Shown: one piece after another, positions 36,356-47,888 of the stretch
Layout: each line of letters begins with the position of its first letter
Numbering within the stretch: the first letter of the stretch is position 1
Translations under genes and position numbers: made by a program
NCBI RefSeq assembly: GCF_000143535.2
Contig: NC_037311.1
Span: forward strand, 310,001-374,000
DNA length: 64,000 nt
Source: Botrytis cinerea B05.10
Taxonomy: Eukaryota > Ascomycota > Leotiomycetes > Helotiales > Sclerotiniaceae
Direction: 5' to 3'
The notes under the pieces: generated by a model
Database searches by the model: none
Seen by the model: only the letters and a program-made list of their open reading frames with translations
Told to the model about the DNA's origin: nothing

Positions 36356-38618
36356 GAAGAGATGTCTGGGATTTATTTTTTGGAATTTTTGGGCAAATAT
36401 TTCGTAGTTTGGGGGTAAAAGAGTCTTTTTTGTAGTGCCTACGGCCTGTCAATCGCTATCTTTGCAATTTGTTCTTTAGTTAGTTGGATTGGTTATGTCT
36501 CACCAAACGTTCTTTCCATTTCACTATTTTAGCATCTTTCTGATATCCATTATCCTACTACCATTCTGAGTACATGAAATTGGAAATTCTAGAGATGGAT
36601 AGGTTTGATATTGTACTTCCTACCAAGTCTCCAAGGTTGCTGGAACCCGGTCAATAAGGTTTTGGAACGCGAGGCATTCAATAATACCAACTTTCGTTAC
36701 GAATGAAGCATACATATTTGACACTTGGATGCCTCGTATGCTGTCATGTCTATTTCTATCTTATCCTCTACATCTATGATTGTTTCCATATTGGAATATA
36801 ACACAGTCAGTCCGCTCCCATCATCAACCTTAAGAACGAACTTGGCATCCACGAGACAACCACATGTGACTATCAGTGTGTTTGAACAACTCAATCAGTA
36901 CTATTATCATTCACAATTTCAACAAATAAGTTAGAATTTATAAACACTAAAGCCCACGAGTAACGGGAATTAGAGCTAGGTTGTTGCTAATTCAAACATG
37001 TCTTCGAAATTCTCTAGAAATCGACGACTCTGAGGTGCTAGAGCCTTGCGCTTATGGATTATTAGGAAGTTGGCATTTCACATACTTACTCTTATTAGAC
37101 CTAATGAATCAATACAGTAGCACTTGCTTACAATTCATTATCTCTCATATCATAATCTACTTCATTTGAGCAATTATGACATTTCCAGATACTAGTTTCT
37201 ATCTATACATTTGCTACAGCTTCACTGTGATGTTGCATACATCACTAATTACTTTAAAAAGTCGACAAGTTCATGAAATAAAATATTTAGTAACAAAATA
37301 TGAGAACCAGGCCTTGGATACTCTTACCAAACCATTGAAATGTAAATGATGACAACTCCAGTGCTCAGAAAGTCCACAATTACCCCTTACACGTGATCAC
37401 ATTACCCGAGTAATCAAGTTGCAGAAAAACAAACAACCACATCAACCCCCTTTCAAAACAATGAAAAACAACTATTTGGAACCTTGATTACACTCATAAT
37501 AACTGCTTAGTGTCTAATAAATTGTTTTAGTAGAGATTCAATCATCTAATCAATGATCACTAACCTCTAGTTCTTGTAAACCTCACCCTCATTCTGTTTT
37601 CCCTCACTCAAACTCATCATTTTAGTCTGAACCAGCGCCGAGAACTAATGAATCAATTTCCATCACCACAGCCTTGATTAAGTAAGGTGCTAAGCTGCCC
37701 TCCTCACTTCGAGTAATCTTACTAGTAAGTGACTTGTGGGGAAGATTTCCTTTCTTCTTTAAGCAACGATAACAACAACGACGAACTTTCAATCCAAGGA
37801 TTGAGATATCACCCATTTCTATTGCATTAGATTTTGTGCTTTGCTTTTGCTTTTGTTTTTGTGTTTTTCAGTCTGTAGAGACTGCTATCCTGTTGTTTGG
37901 GATTGTTCTGGAGGTTTGGAATTGTTTACCAAATCGATAGTTAGAGTGAGTTTGAGCTGTTTTTTTTTTCCCCAGTTGGTTCTTTGACTATGTGCCATCG
38001 AAAGAGTTGGAGATTGTTTTTGTTGTTATCAGTCATTCTCTATGGTCCTTTCTGCTCTTTGTTTGGGCCTAAGAACAAGGTGGAGATTTGGTCTGGTTGG
38101 AATTGATACTTCTAGATTTTCGTTTTTTGCCCTACCTTCTATCTATGGTTTGATGGAAGTAGCAGGCTTGTTTGCTATGTCTCGATGAGAATATTATAAC
38201 TATACGTTTGTATTACTTGAGTTCCTGGGCTATTGACATAGATTGAATAGCATTTGCTGATTTTTTGATGTTCTGTTCTGGATGTTGGGTTCTCCAGCTG
38301 ATCGCAAAGCGATGGGAGTAGGCCATTGCCTGGTTCTGTTTTGAGACTCTCTATTTCTTGAATACGTCTTGGAAAATTCCCATATTATAAACCTGGTTTA
38401 TTTTGTTTTCTAGCTCTCTTGATCTGCTATGCTTCGACGAGAGTTGTGGCATTCTATCCGCTCCACTGAAGATTCTCTCCCACTTACACAAGTAGATAAA
38501 TAGTTTTGAAGTCTTTTCTTGTTTTCTTTTTCTGTTCTAGCGGTCTCGACTTACTATACTTCGACGAGAGTATATGAATATCTAACTTGATCCAAATACT
38601 AACTTACTAAACAGAAAA
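36356..38618. other. Intergenic, 2.3 kb; long leader region of the next gene
   Basis: 36.4-37.6 kb is AT-rich without a gene. From about 37.8 kb the plus strand becomes T-rich with G interspersed (TTTTGCTTTTG runs), typical of a long transcribed leader or promoter tract. The sequence just before the ATG at 38619 (CTAAC, TACTAA, then ACAG) looks like branch point and acceptor of a 5'-UTR intron. Confidence 0.45.
38174..38573 (+). promoter_or_regulatory. Three copies of a CTATNCTTCGACGAGAGT-like motif
   Basis: Copies at 38174-38192 (diverged: GCTATGTCTCGATGAGAA), 38426-38444 (GCTATGCTTCGACGAGAGT) and 38553-38571 (ACTATACTTCGACGAGAGT). All lie on the same strand upstream of the gene at 38619. 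The last two differ at only two bases over 19. They could be a protein-binding or RNA leader element. Confidence 0.4.
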
Positions 38619-40670
38619 ATGTACTCTCCCAATTCTCCAAGTAACCAATTCTACCTCCAAAATAATCTCTTTACATTCACTAACCTCCAGTTAGATTTCT
38701 CCCGCCCTCTTCCTCCATCACCTCCTCCTCCACCTCCTCCATCTTCTTCCATCGCACCTCCTCCACGATCCTATCCAGCCGGACACAAACTCCCCATCTC
38801 AATCCCGGAATCGAGCGAGGAAACAATACTTCGCGCTTCATCAGACGGCAATCTCGATAATATTCACTACCCGGCAAAAAAAATCCCCGACCCGTATCCC
38901 TCTACCCTAACCCCGCAAACAACTCACCATAAGACCTCCTCACCTTTCCCAGCTTTCCCATCTCACCACCCCCGCGTCACCATGTCTTCCCACCAACTTC
39001 GCCGCTCAGCCACCTCTCCCAATCTACTAACTCCTTCAGTTGTTCCTCCCATCATCGAGCTTCAAGAATCAATACCAAATCGCGATGGCGCAATCAGTCG
39101 CACAGATCGGTATTCTCGAGTCCTTCCACCACTTCCTACTCACCCTTCAACCTCATCACCGCCACCAGCAGCAGTCATCCTAACCATTCCTTCCTCCTCA
39201 TCCTCCTCCAACCTCTTTAATTCCTCCCGGCCCAGCAACCTCCGACATGTAACCTTCGCACACGAAACCTCCAACTCCTCACTCACCTCGCAAAACTCTT
39301 CTCATCCCTCTACCAACCCCTCAAACTCCTCGTCCCTCCCCACCGACCCTCCACGAAAACCCCGCTTCAATCTCTCCCTCGCCCGACAAGGAATGCACAA
39401 AGCTCTTTCCAGCCTACGAACTCACACGCACACTCTCTCCCCAAAACCCAGTTTGCTCCTGCGCAAAAAATCTTCACACTCTGCTCTTTCTGGATCTTCT
39501 CCGCTTTCCGATTCGGAGAATGAACTTGCCAGACCGAAAACTGCACCTTCATCTTCCGCGTCTCAATTTGCCTTTGCATCTCCATTTTCAAGTCCATTTA
39601 CAAAAGACGCGAAAAATTCCAAAGATGCAAAAATCGCAAATCCAAAAAAAGAAATGCAGATCGGTGCGCCGACGGGAATGATCAAAAAAACACCCGAGGA
39701 AATCCAGCAGATGTTGAGGGAGATGGGGGTTAAGAGTGGAGATTTACCTTTTGTTTTGAGTTCCGGTTCGGGTTCTGGATTGAGATTTGACGGTGATGGG
39801 GATGGTGATGGTGATGAGAAAGGCAACCCTACATCCAAATCCGGAATCCTCAAGAATCTCACCACCCACCCCCAAGAAAAAGACACCCCGTCGCCACCGA
39901 CACCAAGCCTTAGCGCTATACAGAAAGGAAAACGTCCCGACCACACCCCCATCCACCATCATCCAAACACTCTCCCCTTCATCCGTCCAACACGCTCCTC
40001 GTCCCTCTCTTCTCCACTTACAGGTCCTGTCCAAGATCTCACAGCCAAACCAATTGGCTGGTACAGCAGCGCTTCACTTGACGCAATCCGCGCTACGCTT
40101 CCAAAAGTGAGGAAGGAGAATTTATTGAGTAATGAAGAGATACCTGGATTTTTAGAGGGATTAATTGAAGACTTTGAGCTTCTTAAACGCGTGAGGGAGT
40201 TCAGGGACAAGGGCGTGGATGATGATATTGAGAGGTTGAGGAAGGAGTTTTTGGAAAGGCAGGATGAAAATGAAGAAGAAGATGATAATGATATGGAGGA
40301 AGATGAGGATGAGGATGAGGAATCATACACATGGCCCCACCACAACCCCCCAGATCCAAACTTCGTAGATGGCGGCTGGGCACAAGAAGAAATCAGCAGT
40401 GCCGGGGTTGGTGCCCGCTGGTTTGTATTTGATGATGTGGAGAATGTGTTGGGGGGACCGAAGTGTCCGATTACGCATGCGGTTGATGGGTTTGTGGATG
40501 AGGATGAGGAGGTTGAGAGAGGGAGGTTGAATAGTGATCGGGATAGTGATACTATGTTGCTGAGCCTGATTGAAGAGAGATTTGGAGAGGGAGAAGGAGA
40601 TGAGGAATTTGATGGAGATACACAGAAGATCTCTCAGGAGGAGATTTTGAAGAGAGAGGGGTTGCTTTGA
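38619..40670 (+). CDS. Large disordered hypothetical protein
   Basis: Intronless coding part, 683 residues, not recognised. Residues ~30-55 are poly-proline (LPPSPPPPPPPSSS). ~60-350 are Ser/Pro/Thr-rich and contain RRSATSPNL, a possible 14-3-3 or kinase site. Two short ordered segments stand out: GMIKKTPEEIQQMLREMGVK (~348) and LDAIRATLPKVRKENLLSNE (~485), continuing as helices to ~545. An acidic block (EEEDDNDMEEDEDEDEE, ~545-565) and an acidic C-terminus follow. No membrane segment. The order disorder-helical module-acidic tail suggests an adaptor or regulatory protein; function unknown. Possibly preceded by an intron-bearing 5' UTR with a repeated motif. Confidence 0.75.
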   Translation: MYSPNSPSNQFYLQNNLFTFTNLQLDFSRPLPPSPPPPPPPSSSIAPPPRSYPAGHKLPISIPESSEETILRASSDGNLDNIHYPAKKIPDPYPSTLTPQTTHHKTSSPFPAFPSHHPRVTMSSHQLRRSATSPNLLTPSVVPPIIELQESIPNRDGAISRTDRYSRVLPPLPTHPSTSSPPPAAVILTIPSSSSSSNLFNSSRPSNLRHVTFAHETSNSSLTSQNSSHPSTNPSNSSSLPTDPPRKPRFNLSLARQGMHKALSSLRTHTHTLSPKPSLLLRKKSSHSALSGSSPLSDSENELARPKTAPSSSASQFAFASPFSSPFTKDAKNSKDAKIANPKKEMQIGAPTGMIKKTPEEIQQMLREMGVKSGDLPFVLSSGSGSGLRFDGDGDGDGDEKGNPTSKSGILKNLTTHPQEKDTPSPPTPSLSAIQKGKRPDHTPIHHHPNTLPFIRPTRSSSLSSPLTGPVQDLTAKPIGWYSSASLDAIRATLPKVRKENLLSNEEIPGFLEGLIEDFELLKRVREFRDKGVDDDIERLRKEFLERQDENEEEDDNDMEEDEDEDEESYTWPHHNPPDPNFVDGGWAQEEISSAGVGARWFVFDDVENVLGGPKCPITHAVDGFVDEDEEVERGRLNSDRDSDTMLLSLIEERFGEGEGDEEFDGDTQKISQEEILKREGLL

Positions 40671-42259
40671 ATACATGGTACATGAGGTTGGTAACTTCAT
40701 TACAGTCTTGAAGTATTTTCGGAGTTTTAAGGGGGGGTTTTTTATTGAATCAGAAGTTTGGATCATTGGTGAAGTTCTTTACTTTGGAGATGCTGAATCT
40801 GAATCTGAATTAGATAGGGTTGGGTTGGGTTGGGTTGGCTTACTGCAATTGGGAGTTTGAGGATGATTTTATTTTCGTGATACCCGGAACGGAGGCTCTG
40901 CATATTTGGTTGGTGCATTGGATGTATTGAGTGCATCTGGACAGGACATATTCTATTAAAAATCATAGTTGAAGATTCGCATTTATAGTGGTGGGATTAT
41001 ATACCGTGAAGTGATGTGAAGTGATGTGATTTCGGCATGAATAGGGATCTGTATAAAGCTAAGCTGGGGCTCTCGAGTCAAGTCCGCCACGAATTAGACT
41101 TGCTCAAAAGTAACTAGAGAAAGAAGTAGAAGGAGGAGGAGGATATAGAGAATTATGATAAAATTGGTAGCAAACGGGTCAAAATAAAGTGATTTGGATA
41201 AGAATACTTGGTCCAAGAGGTTGAGTTAGTCTTCTATTCGTTGGTTGATGAAGCTGTGGTGTCTTTGGTGTTTTGACTTACAAGTCGAAGGTAATGTGTA
41301 TTGCTTGGCCGACGACACGGTGTGTTTGCTTGGTTCAATACTCTAGTTGAGGATTGTATTTATTATAGTCTACTCTGTTCCTTCGACCAAAAGTGCGAAA
41401 TACCAATAATCACGATGAGTTATAAGTGATTATCGCTTCGGACCGCTTATCTATCCGTAAGACGTACCTCGCACTAAGATAACAACCATCTCGAATTTAG
41501 CGCCCATAAAACTTGGCAGGGGAGAGTCAACCGATCAATGAATCAGTTTATGTTTATTATAAGAAAATCCTGACTCGCGATTGTAAATATACGATATATT
41601 CCCAGATACCGGTAGCTCCTTATAATTTGACATATCGTCGTATTGCTCAAAAGTGTGATACGGTGATTGAAGGACAACAAGATTTATGGTCTCTCCTCTG
41701 AACACTTGCATTGCACTGTTGTCAAAAATAGCTACAGCTTCGAGCACGAATCTGTGCATTTTCGAATCTCCACTATCCCATATATATATATATGCCAAGA
41801 TGCGCCCCGGAAAATAATCCAGGACTTCTAGGATTAAGGAAGAACAATCGCGCAGATAAGAAGTTCAAAAAGACAACGTGAAAGTATATCTTCTTCACGA
41901 CGCTGACCTCTGAGTTATCGCCTGTGGACATCGATTCATCAAGAAGAACACTTCCAGACCAGCATTTTCGTCGTCTCGTTGTCGAATTGTCTCACACTCA
42001 CATCCGCATCTCACGGCAACGAGAATGATCCACGTTGACTTGTCAGTGACATAAAATGACATCATGAATGTTCCACCACCACCCAAAAACCAAGGTCAAT
42101 AAACGTACCGCGTAGTAAGTAAGATGAAGGGATCATGACTTCCATAGTATATTAATTCGCAGTAAGTATATCAATTGACTTTCTTTTTCTCTTCTTTCAT
42201 TCTTTTCCTTCCTGTCTTTCCTGCATCTCCATCGACAGTATCAATATCATCAATTCAAT
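40671..42259. other. Intergenic, 1.6 kb
   Basis: No gene supported. Contains a GGGTT pentamer microsatellite at 40818-40838 (directly after GAATCT hexamers) and an AT dinucleotide run near 41780. The last part is the promoter of the CDF gene (pyrimidine-rich just before the ATG). Confidence 0.5.
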
Positions 42260-43812
42260 ATGGCCGGCCATCGAAGCCGCACAACTGGGAACGACAATGC
42301 ATATAACGCCAAACAAAGCACCTATCTCCGTCGAGACTTAGAACAAGGCAGACCCTCGAAAGATCGAAAATACAGATTTCGCGATCATGGACCTTTGGAG
42401 CCAGATGATCGAAGACGAGAAGAATTCAAGATGAAATTGTTGGACGGGGTGAAAAGTTCGAGTTTAGAGGACTTCCGCAAGAAAGATGAGGAGGTAAGTT
42501 CTATTTTTCCCACGTTATTTTGTCCTTTCTACATACGTCAATACACATATCTACGTGTAAAAATTGTATGCAAAATAGAACATCTCACTCACTCTCCACA
42601 CAGCTCAAAGAAATGCCCAAATCCGTCCGCAGTTTCTACGAAGAGCAAAATAATCGTCTAGATGACTGGCTCGAAGTAAACGCCCTCGTCCAGGCCCTTG
42701 CAGATGATATCCTCGAATCTTTCGATCCGCGAGATGACAACGGAGACGGCGTTGCAGAAGGCGGCGGTGCTTTACAAGACACCCAAGGATTTGTCGAGCC
42801 CTTCCTGCCAGATGCCGAACAACAGAAACGGCAAAAATCTCGACGGAGCGCAAAATGGGCAATCAATATCAACGTCATCGCGAATATCATCTTGCTGGCT
42901 GCAAAAGCCGTGGCGGCTTTCTATTCCTCGTCTCTCTCCCTCATTGCTTCGTTGGTGGATTCCGCTCTCGATCTTTTGTGCACGGTGATTGTATTCACGA
43001 CCAACCGATTGGTGCAGTGGCGATTGATGAGCTTGAAACGCAAATTTCCCGTCGGAAGAAAAAGATTGGAACCCATTGGGATTTTGGTCTTCTCCATCAT
43101 CATGATTATTTCATTTCTGCAAATCCTTCAGGAATCGGCCGAGAAACTCATGTCCAAGGGTCCGCACAAAGCAAAGGAATTACCCGTCATTGCTATCGCG
43201 TCGATGGCTGGCACCATTGGTCTCAAGGGACTTATTTGGTTCGGATGCATTAGAATCAAAACCACCCAAGTACAAGCTTTGGCTCAAGGTATGCATAATT
43301 TATCTTCCTCCCCTCTCTCCAGCCAGACATAAAAGTTTCACCCACTAACATAAATCAAAGACTGCAAAACCGACGTCATCTTCAACACCCTCTCCCTCAT
43401 CTTCCCCTACATCGGCCACGCCGCCAAAATCTGGTGGCTGGACCCCCTCGGCGCCGGACTGCTCTCCCTCTTCATCATCTACGACTGGGCGTCCACCTGT
43501 CTGGAGAACATATTCCGCCTCACCGGTTCCGCCGTCGACGATCGTCTCCAGCAAAAACTCACGTTTCTCGCGTGGCGCTTTTCCCCGCTCGTCAACGGAT
43601 ACAAAAGCATCACGGCGTATCATGCAGGCGACGGGGTTTGGGTCGAGGTGGATATTCTGTTGTCCGAGGGAACCACGCTGGAAGAGGCTCATGATGTGGC
43701 GGAGACGTTGCAGTATTGTTGTGAGGGGCTGCCCGAGGTGGATCGAGCGTTTGTGACGTGTGATTATGCGGTTCAGGGCCCGACGGGGCATGCGATGGAG
43801 GGGATTAATTGA
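42260..43812 (+). CDS. CDF-family cation transporter, Mn-type (DxxxD)
   Basis: Three exons: 42260-42493, 42604-43288, 43361-43812; 456 residues. A hydrophilic N-terminus of ~165 residues (FYEEQNNRLDDWLEVNALVQ) precedes six membrane segments (AININVIANIILLAAKAVAA, LSLIASLVDSALDLLCTVIV, ILVFSIIMIISFLQILQ and others). The metal-site pairs are Asp197/Asp201 in TM2 (VDSALDL) and Asp307/Asp311 in TM5 (DCKTDV). Both are DxxxD rather than the HxxxD of zinc transporters, which by family knowledge points to manganese. The C-terminal cytosolic domain (HAGDGVWVEVDILLSEGTTL, DYAVQGPTGH) is complete. Likely exports Mn2+ into the vacuole, Golgi or out of the cell. Ends facing the SET gene. Confidence 0.92.
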
Positions 43813-44320
43813 GGATGCTATGGACGTGGGGGTTTCTGCATGTAGAGATAGATGCAGGGAAGGGGTGATGAGTTAGGAAGTTGGAATAGAAGTGGAGAAG
43901 GAGAAGGAGATTTCATGATTCGATGATTTTTTATACATGAAATTGGAAGTTGGATGGATATATATATATATCTATCTAGGTGTAGTTATTTATGACTTGG
44001 ATAAAATGCGGATATTTCAGACAGACAGGAATGGGATACTTATTAGGCTTCTAGGCGCATTTGGGCATGGGATGGCAGCGGAGTATAGCGCAGAAGGCGT
44101 CGATCGATATTTTTTATGTAGAAAAAAGAAAGGGTATAGCTTATAGAGAATTATGAGCTAGATATATGAGAATATTAATATTTACTCTGTAATAGATAGG
44201 GATGTGTTTTCGAAATCTTATTGTGGAATTATACAAAGTATTCATTATCAGGATTTTAGTTATCTCTATTATAGATCTATCTACATCTACATCTACATCT
44301 ACATCTATATTTACACTTCC
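43813..44320. other. Convergent 3' region with CTACAT hexamer repeats
   Basis: 508 bp between two convergent genes. AT-rich, with TATATATATATC at about 43960 and a CTACAT hexamer repeated about four times at 44279-44308, just beyond the SET gene stop. Confidence 0.5.
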
Positions 44321-45906
44321 TCACAACTCATCTTTCCCATTCCTATCCCCACACCCACAGTTTCCCTTTCCTTGAGCACCCAACCCCCTCCCCCAACTCC
44401 AATGCCCCCTCACCCCCTCCCTCCCCCCAACCCACCTCCTCAATTCCCTCATCCCCTCTCCTCTCCATCCCTCACTCCCCCCCACCACCTCCATCGCCAA
44501 TTCCACATACATCCTCGTCTCCCACTCCATGCCCAAACAACTATACGCCAGTGCAGCACTGCGATATGCATCCCCGATGTGACTCTGCAAATTTTCGATC
44601 CTGTACAACTCGATAAGATAGAGTGATTTGGAGAGGAAATCTGAAGGGGGAAGGGGCGATGAAATGTTGTATTCGAGAGAGGAGTGGAGCGAGAGGAGAG
44701 TGAGGATTAGGTGGTTGGAGTGCTGGCGCTGGGGAGTGGGGAGTAGGCAATGGGTGCAGGTGCAGTGGAAGCCCCAGGATCGGTGGAGCGCGGCGCGGCG
44801 GGCGCCCGAGGGGATGAGCGGGTTGGTATCTGTGAGTGGGGGGGTTGGGTTGTTAGTATGGCGGGGGGGGGTCTTTTGAAATTGAAAATTTTGGTTTGGA
44901 AAATCAAATATTTCTACTCTTTGAATTCTCTCTCGGGAAAGGAAAGTAATCCATGGGAAAGATGGGAATACATACAAGTAATAGTGATTTCCTCTCCAGC
45001 CGGAATCTCCCTCCCCGCAACTGTATAGTGCATCAGTGTTTTTGCGTCGAAGTAATAATTTGCATTAGGTCTGCAATCGTGATTTAAACGCGCGGTTTCG
45101 GGGACTACGATGCTGTGTTCTTGGCCGAGGAAGTCCTCGCCAAAGGTATTGGTGTTGAGACGTCCGATGACGCCTTCGCCGTTGGGGAGCTGTCGGTGCG
45201 GTTCGTGCGCTGCGAGGGAGTAGAGGAGGTTTGAGGAGGAAGGGGGAAGTTGGCTGGCGGAGAGGGAGAAGAGAGAGCTGTGAGTGTGGTTTTGAGAGGA
45301 GGAGGAAGAGTTGTGGAGTCGGGGAAATGCAGAATTGTGGTAGATTCCGATGGTGGGATAGGCGAATAGGATTGTGCCCCGTCTGATGGGCCGAGTGGCT
45401 ATTACGCCCATTCCTCGGCCGGGAAGTTCGCGAACTTCAAAGGGTGCGGGGTTTAGGGAGTTGAAGAGGGGTTTGAATGGGGTAGGTGAGGTGAAGGCGG
45501 GGAGAGAGGCGATCTTGGATGCGATTTTGGGGGTTGTGAGGAGAGAGATACCGCGACCGGAGGCGAAGGTTGTGGATGTGTAGACGCAGAATTGAGGAGT
45601 TTTAGGAGAGGTAGAAGTTGTGTTTGAACAGACGGGCGAGTATTGCCATGGCGAAGGTGTTGATGATTTGGACGAGTTCGAATTGAATTCGTCGCTGTCG
45701 ATGGAGAGAAGCTCTGAGGATTTACTTGGGTAATGTTTATTTTGAGATAATTGGAGGTTTGACGGACATACGGAATATGAAGATGAGAGAATTGAACTCG
45801 AACATTGTGCATACGATAGAGGATTTAGTGTATCGAATTGAACGTTTGATTTCGCATTTGAGAATGCTATCAATGACATTGTCGCAATGAGCGTTGAATA
45901 ATGCAT
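44321..45906 (-). CDS. SET-domain protein with signal-like N-terminus and C-terminal KDEL
   Basis: Two exons, 45906-44976 and 44829-44321; 1440 nt, 479 residues. The N-terminus MHYSTLIATMSLIAFSNAKS has a hydrophobic core and a plausible cleavage site after SNA. SET elements follow in order: RELPGRGMGVIATRPIRRGT, LAAHEPHRQLPNG, NHDC at 275-278 (usually NHSC), and GEEITITYTNPLIPSGARR across the splice. A post-SET cysteine triplet GFHCTCTHC and a helical C-terminal region come next. The last four residues are KDEL. Five N-x-S/T sequons lie in the chain (NSSK, NTTS, NSSS, NHTH, NISS). Family members methylate lysines, usually in nucleus or cytosol; here the ends argue for the ER lumen. It is also similar to fungal 'SET domain protein 5'-like proteins. 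The low-complexity C-terminus (Gly/Trp/Arg-rich) is atypical. Confidence 0.85.
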
Positions 45907-47057
45907 CGTGAATATGTGAAAATTAACTAACTAACAAAAAAGAAGAAGAAAAGAAACACGACCACAACGAGGTATTCGTACATAGCACACGATAATATAT
46001 CAAACTCTTCCATTCAAAACATCTCAAACTGTCCATACGTCGGTCCCGATACTGAAGGTCTGTTCTGTCAGTCTCACAGGGCTGAAGTAGTAAATCTTGA
46101 GATATGAAACATCAATGCGAAAACCAAGCATCGTGACATTCTGTCAAAGGTTTCCGGATGCCCAGACTTTGACAATCGACTGAGCTTTTAGTATTCTTAC
46201 TCTAAAGTTTCATGTTGTTTGTTCCTGAATTGGCGAAACTTAAGCCACGTCTTGGATATCGAGAAATCTCATTTGAGAACACTAGCTCTAGTTTTGAATG
46301 AGAGTTCTCGGAACCACCTGCCCTGGTCTTTACGCCTTGTCTTAAACACATCAATTCGTAAAGCTTGTTTTGAAATGATGCAGGAAGTCGAGACTCTTTC
46401 AGTTGATTGGAAATCATGGCTACTGATAAAGTCGAAATGAGGAACTGGGAAAGCTTGAGACGGTCAAAGCAGTACGAGGTGAGAATGTGAGGATTTTTTG
46501 GGGAAAGCTCTTTCTCACGCTGGTGAGTGGAAATTGTCACAATCTTCCATACAAATAGTCTGCCTCCACGGCAGTGGCCCTCGGAGAGCCAGCGGAGCGT
46601 CATTGATCATTTCAATCATGGCCTTTCTTTTGGTATAATTGATTGTTGGATATAGAGGACAAAGCCATCGTGTTCAAACTGGTTGCCGGAACACTAGCAT
46701 TTTTATCATATAGCAATACTTTAACAACTAGGTCAAGGTACGCTGCAGATGAACAGATACTGGCCATATAAATAAGAAAGACCACAAAATTGAACGACGA
46801 TGACAATAATGCGAAGTAAATTTTATATTGGAGGGAGTGAGATAGAATGGGATGCGAAGGGAAGGGATGGGATGGGATGGTATACATTCGATTTTTGTTA
46901 AGATGTTATAAATATTTATTAAGCTTCCATGACGATACCATTTTATTTAGTCGAGCTTAACCTCCGGTCACCACTCAGAATTTCTACTCGCCAACCCTTC
47001 TTTATCGTGAAGTTGGAATGATCCACAAACCGTAAAAGTTCTTACATATACATACCA
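45907..47057. other. Intergenic, 1.15 kb, divergent promoters
   Basis: Between divergent genes. Contains GGGATG/GGGAAGG repeats at about 46849-46880. The minus-strand frame at 46202-46603 lacks coding character. No RNA gene seen. Confidence 0.45.
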
Positions 47058-47888
47058 ATGTATTGTCGTTCGATGAAATCAGCAGCGACTTTTCCAAAAA
47101 TCATAAAACCTTCCTATAATACTCGCAGTCTTAACATTACCTGTGCCAGAACAATGACTAGCAACAGCAGCTCGCCACCAAAGTTCCCTCTACCAAAAAT
47201 TGCACCACTTCCTCGATCCCTCTATCCAACAACATTCGATTTCAAACCTTCAGATTTCCATCGACAAGATGAATCTCCGGATACTGAATGGTATTCCCAA
47301 CCAAGATTTGTTCAGCACATTGATGACGGCGCTATAGCCATCCTGAAACACTACTATTCCACCTTCATCACGCCCAGATCATCGGTTCTAGATATCTGTT
47401 CATCATGGGTTTCGCATTTACCTTCATCCCTCAAACCAATCTCCATGATAGGAATTGGAATGAACGAAGCCGAATTACATCGAAATGAACATCTCACCAA
47501 GTATTTCGTCAAAGATTTGAATCTCGATCCAACATTGGAGGGAATTGAGAATGATTCGATGGACGTGGTGATATGTAATGTATCGGTGGATTATTTAACT
47601 CGGCCGATTAAAGTCTTTGAGGAGATGAATAGAGTGTTGAAGGAAGGGGGGGAAGCTCACATGGCTTTTAGCAATCGATGTTTTCCCACGAAGGTGGTGG
47701 GAAAATGGATGGGGATGGATGATGAAGAGAGGAGGAAATGGGTGGGAGGGTATTTTTGGGCAAGTGGGGGGTGGGAGGATGTTGAAGAGGTGGTATTGAA
47801 GGAGGGGGGTGGGAGTGGATTCCTGGGATTGAGGGGATATGAAGATCCAGTGTTTGTTGTGCGAGGGAGGAAGATGAGACGGATTTGA
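47058..47888 (+). CDS. Class I SAM-dependent methyltransferase, possibly mitochondrial
   Basis: Intronless, 276 residues. The first ~45 residues (MYCRSMKSAATFPKIIKPSY, then RSLNITCARTM) are basic, Ser-rich and free of acidic residues, like a mitochondrial presequence; internal Met codons at residues 6 and 33 offer cytosolic starts. The Rossmann core follows: motif I as SSVLDICSSWVSHLP (~110), a second strand ISMIGIGMNE, then NDSMDVVICNVSVDYLTRP and the post-motif helix EEMNRVLKEGG, as in the Methyltransf_11 family. The glycine-rich loop of motif I is degenerate (CSSW instead of GxGxG), which occurs in some fungal members. Substrate unknown. The C-terminal 50 residues are Gly/Arg/Lys-rich. Confidence 0.82.
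   Translation: MYCRSMKSAATFPKIIKPSYNTRSLNITCARTMTSNSSSPPKFPLPKIAPLPRSLYPTTFDFKPSDFHRQDESPDTEWYSQPRFVQHIDDGAIAILKHYYSTFITPRSSVLDICSSWVSHLPSSLKPISMIGIGMNEAELHRNEHLTKYFVKDLNLDPTLEGIENDSMDVVICNVSVDYLTRPIKVFEEMNRVLKEGGEAHMAFSNRCFPTKVVGKWMGMDDEERRKWVGGYFWASGGWEDVEEVVLKEGGGSGFLGLRGYEDPVFVVRGRKMRRI

Noticed and set aside
39563..40345. Minus-strand frames of ~130 codons inside the gene at 38619
   Set aside because: Low-complexity shadows of Ser/Pro- and Glu-rich codons.
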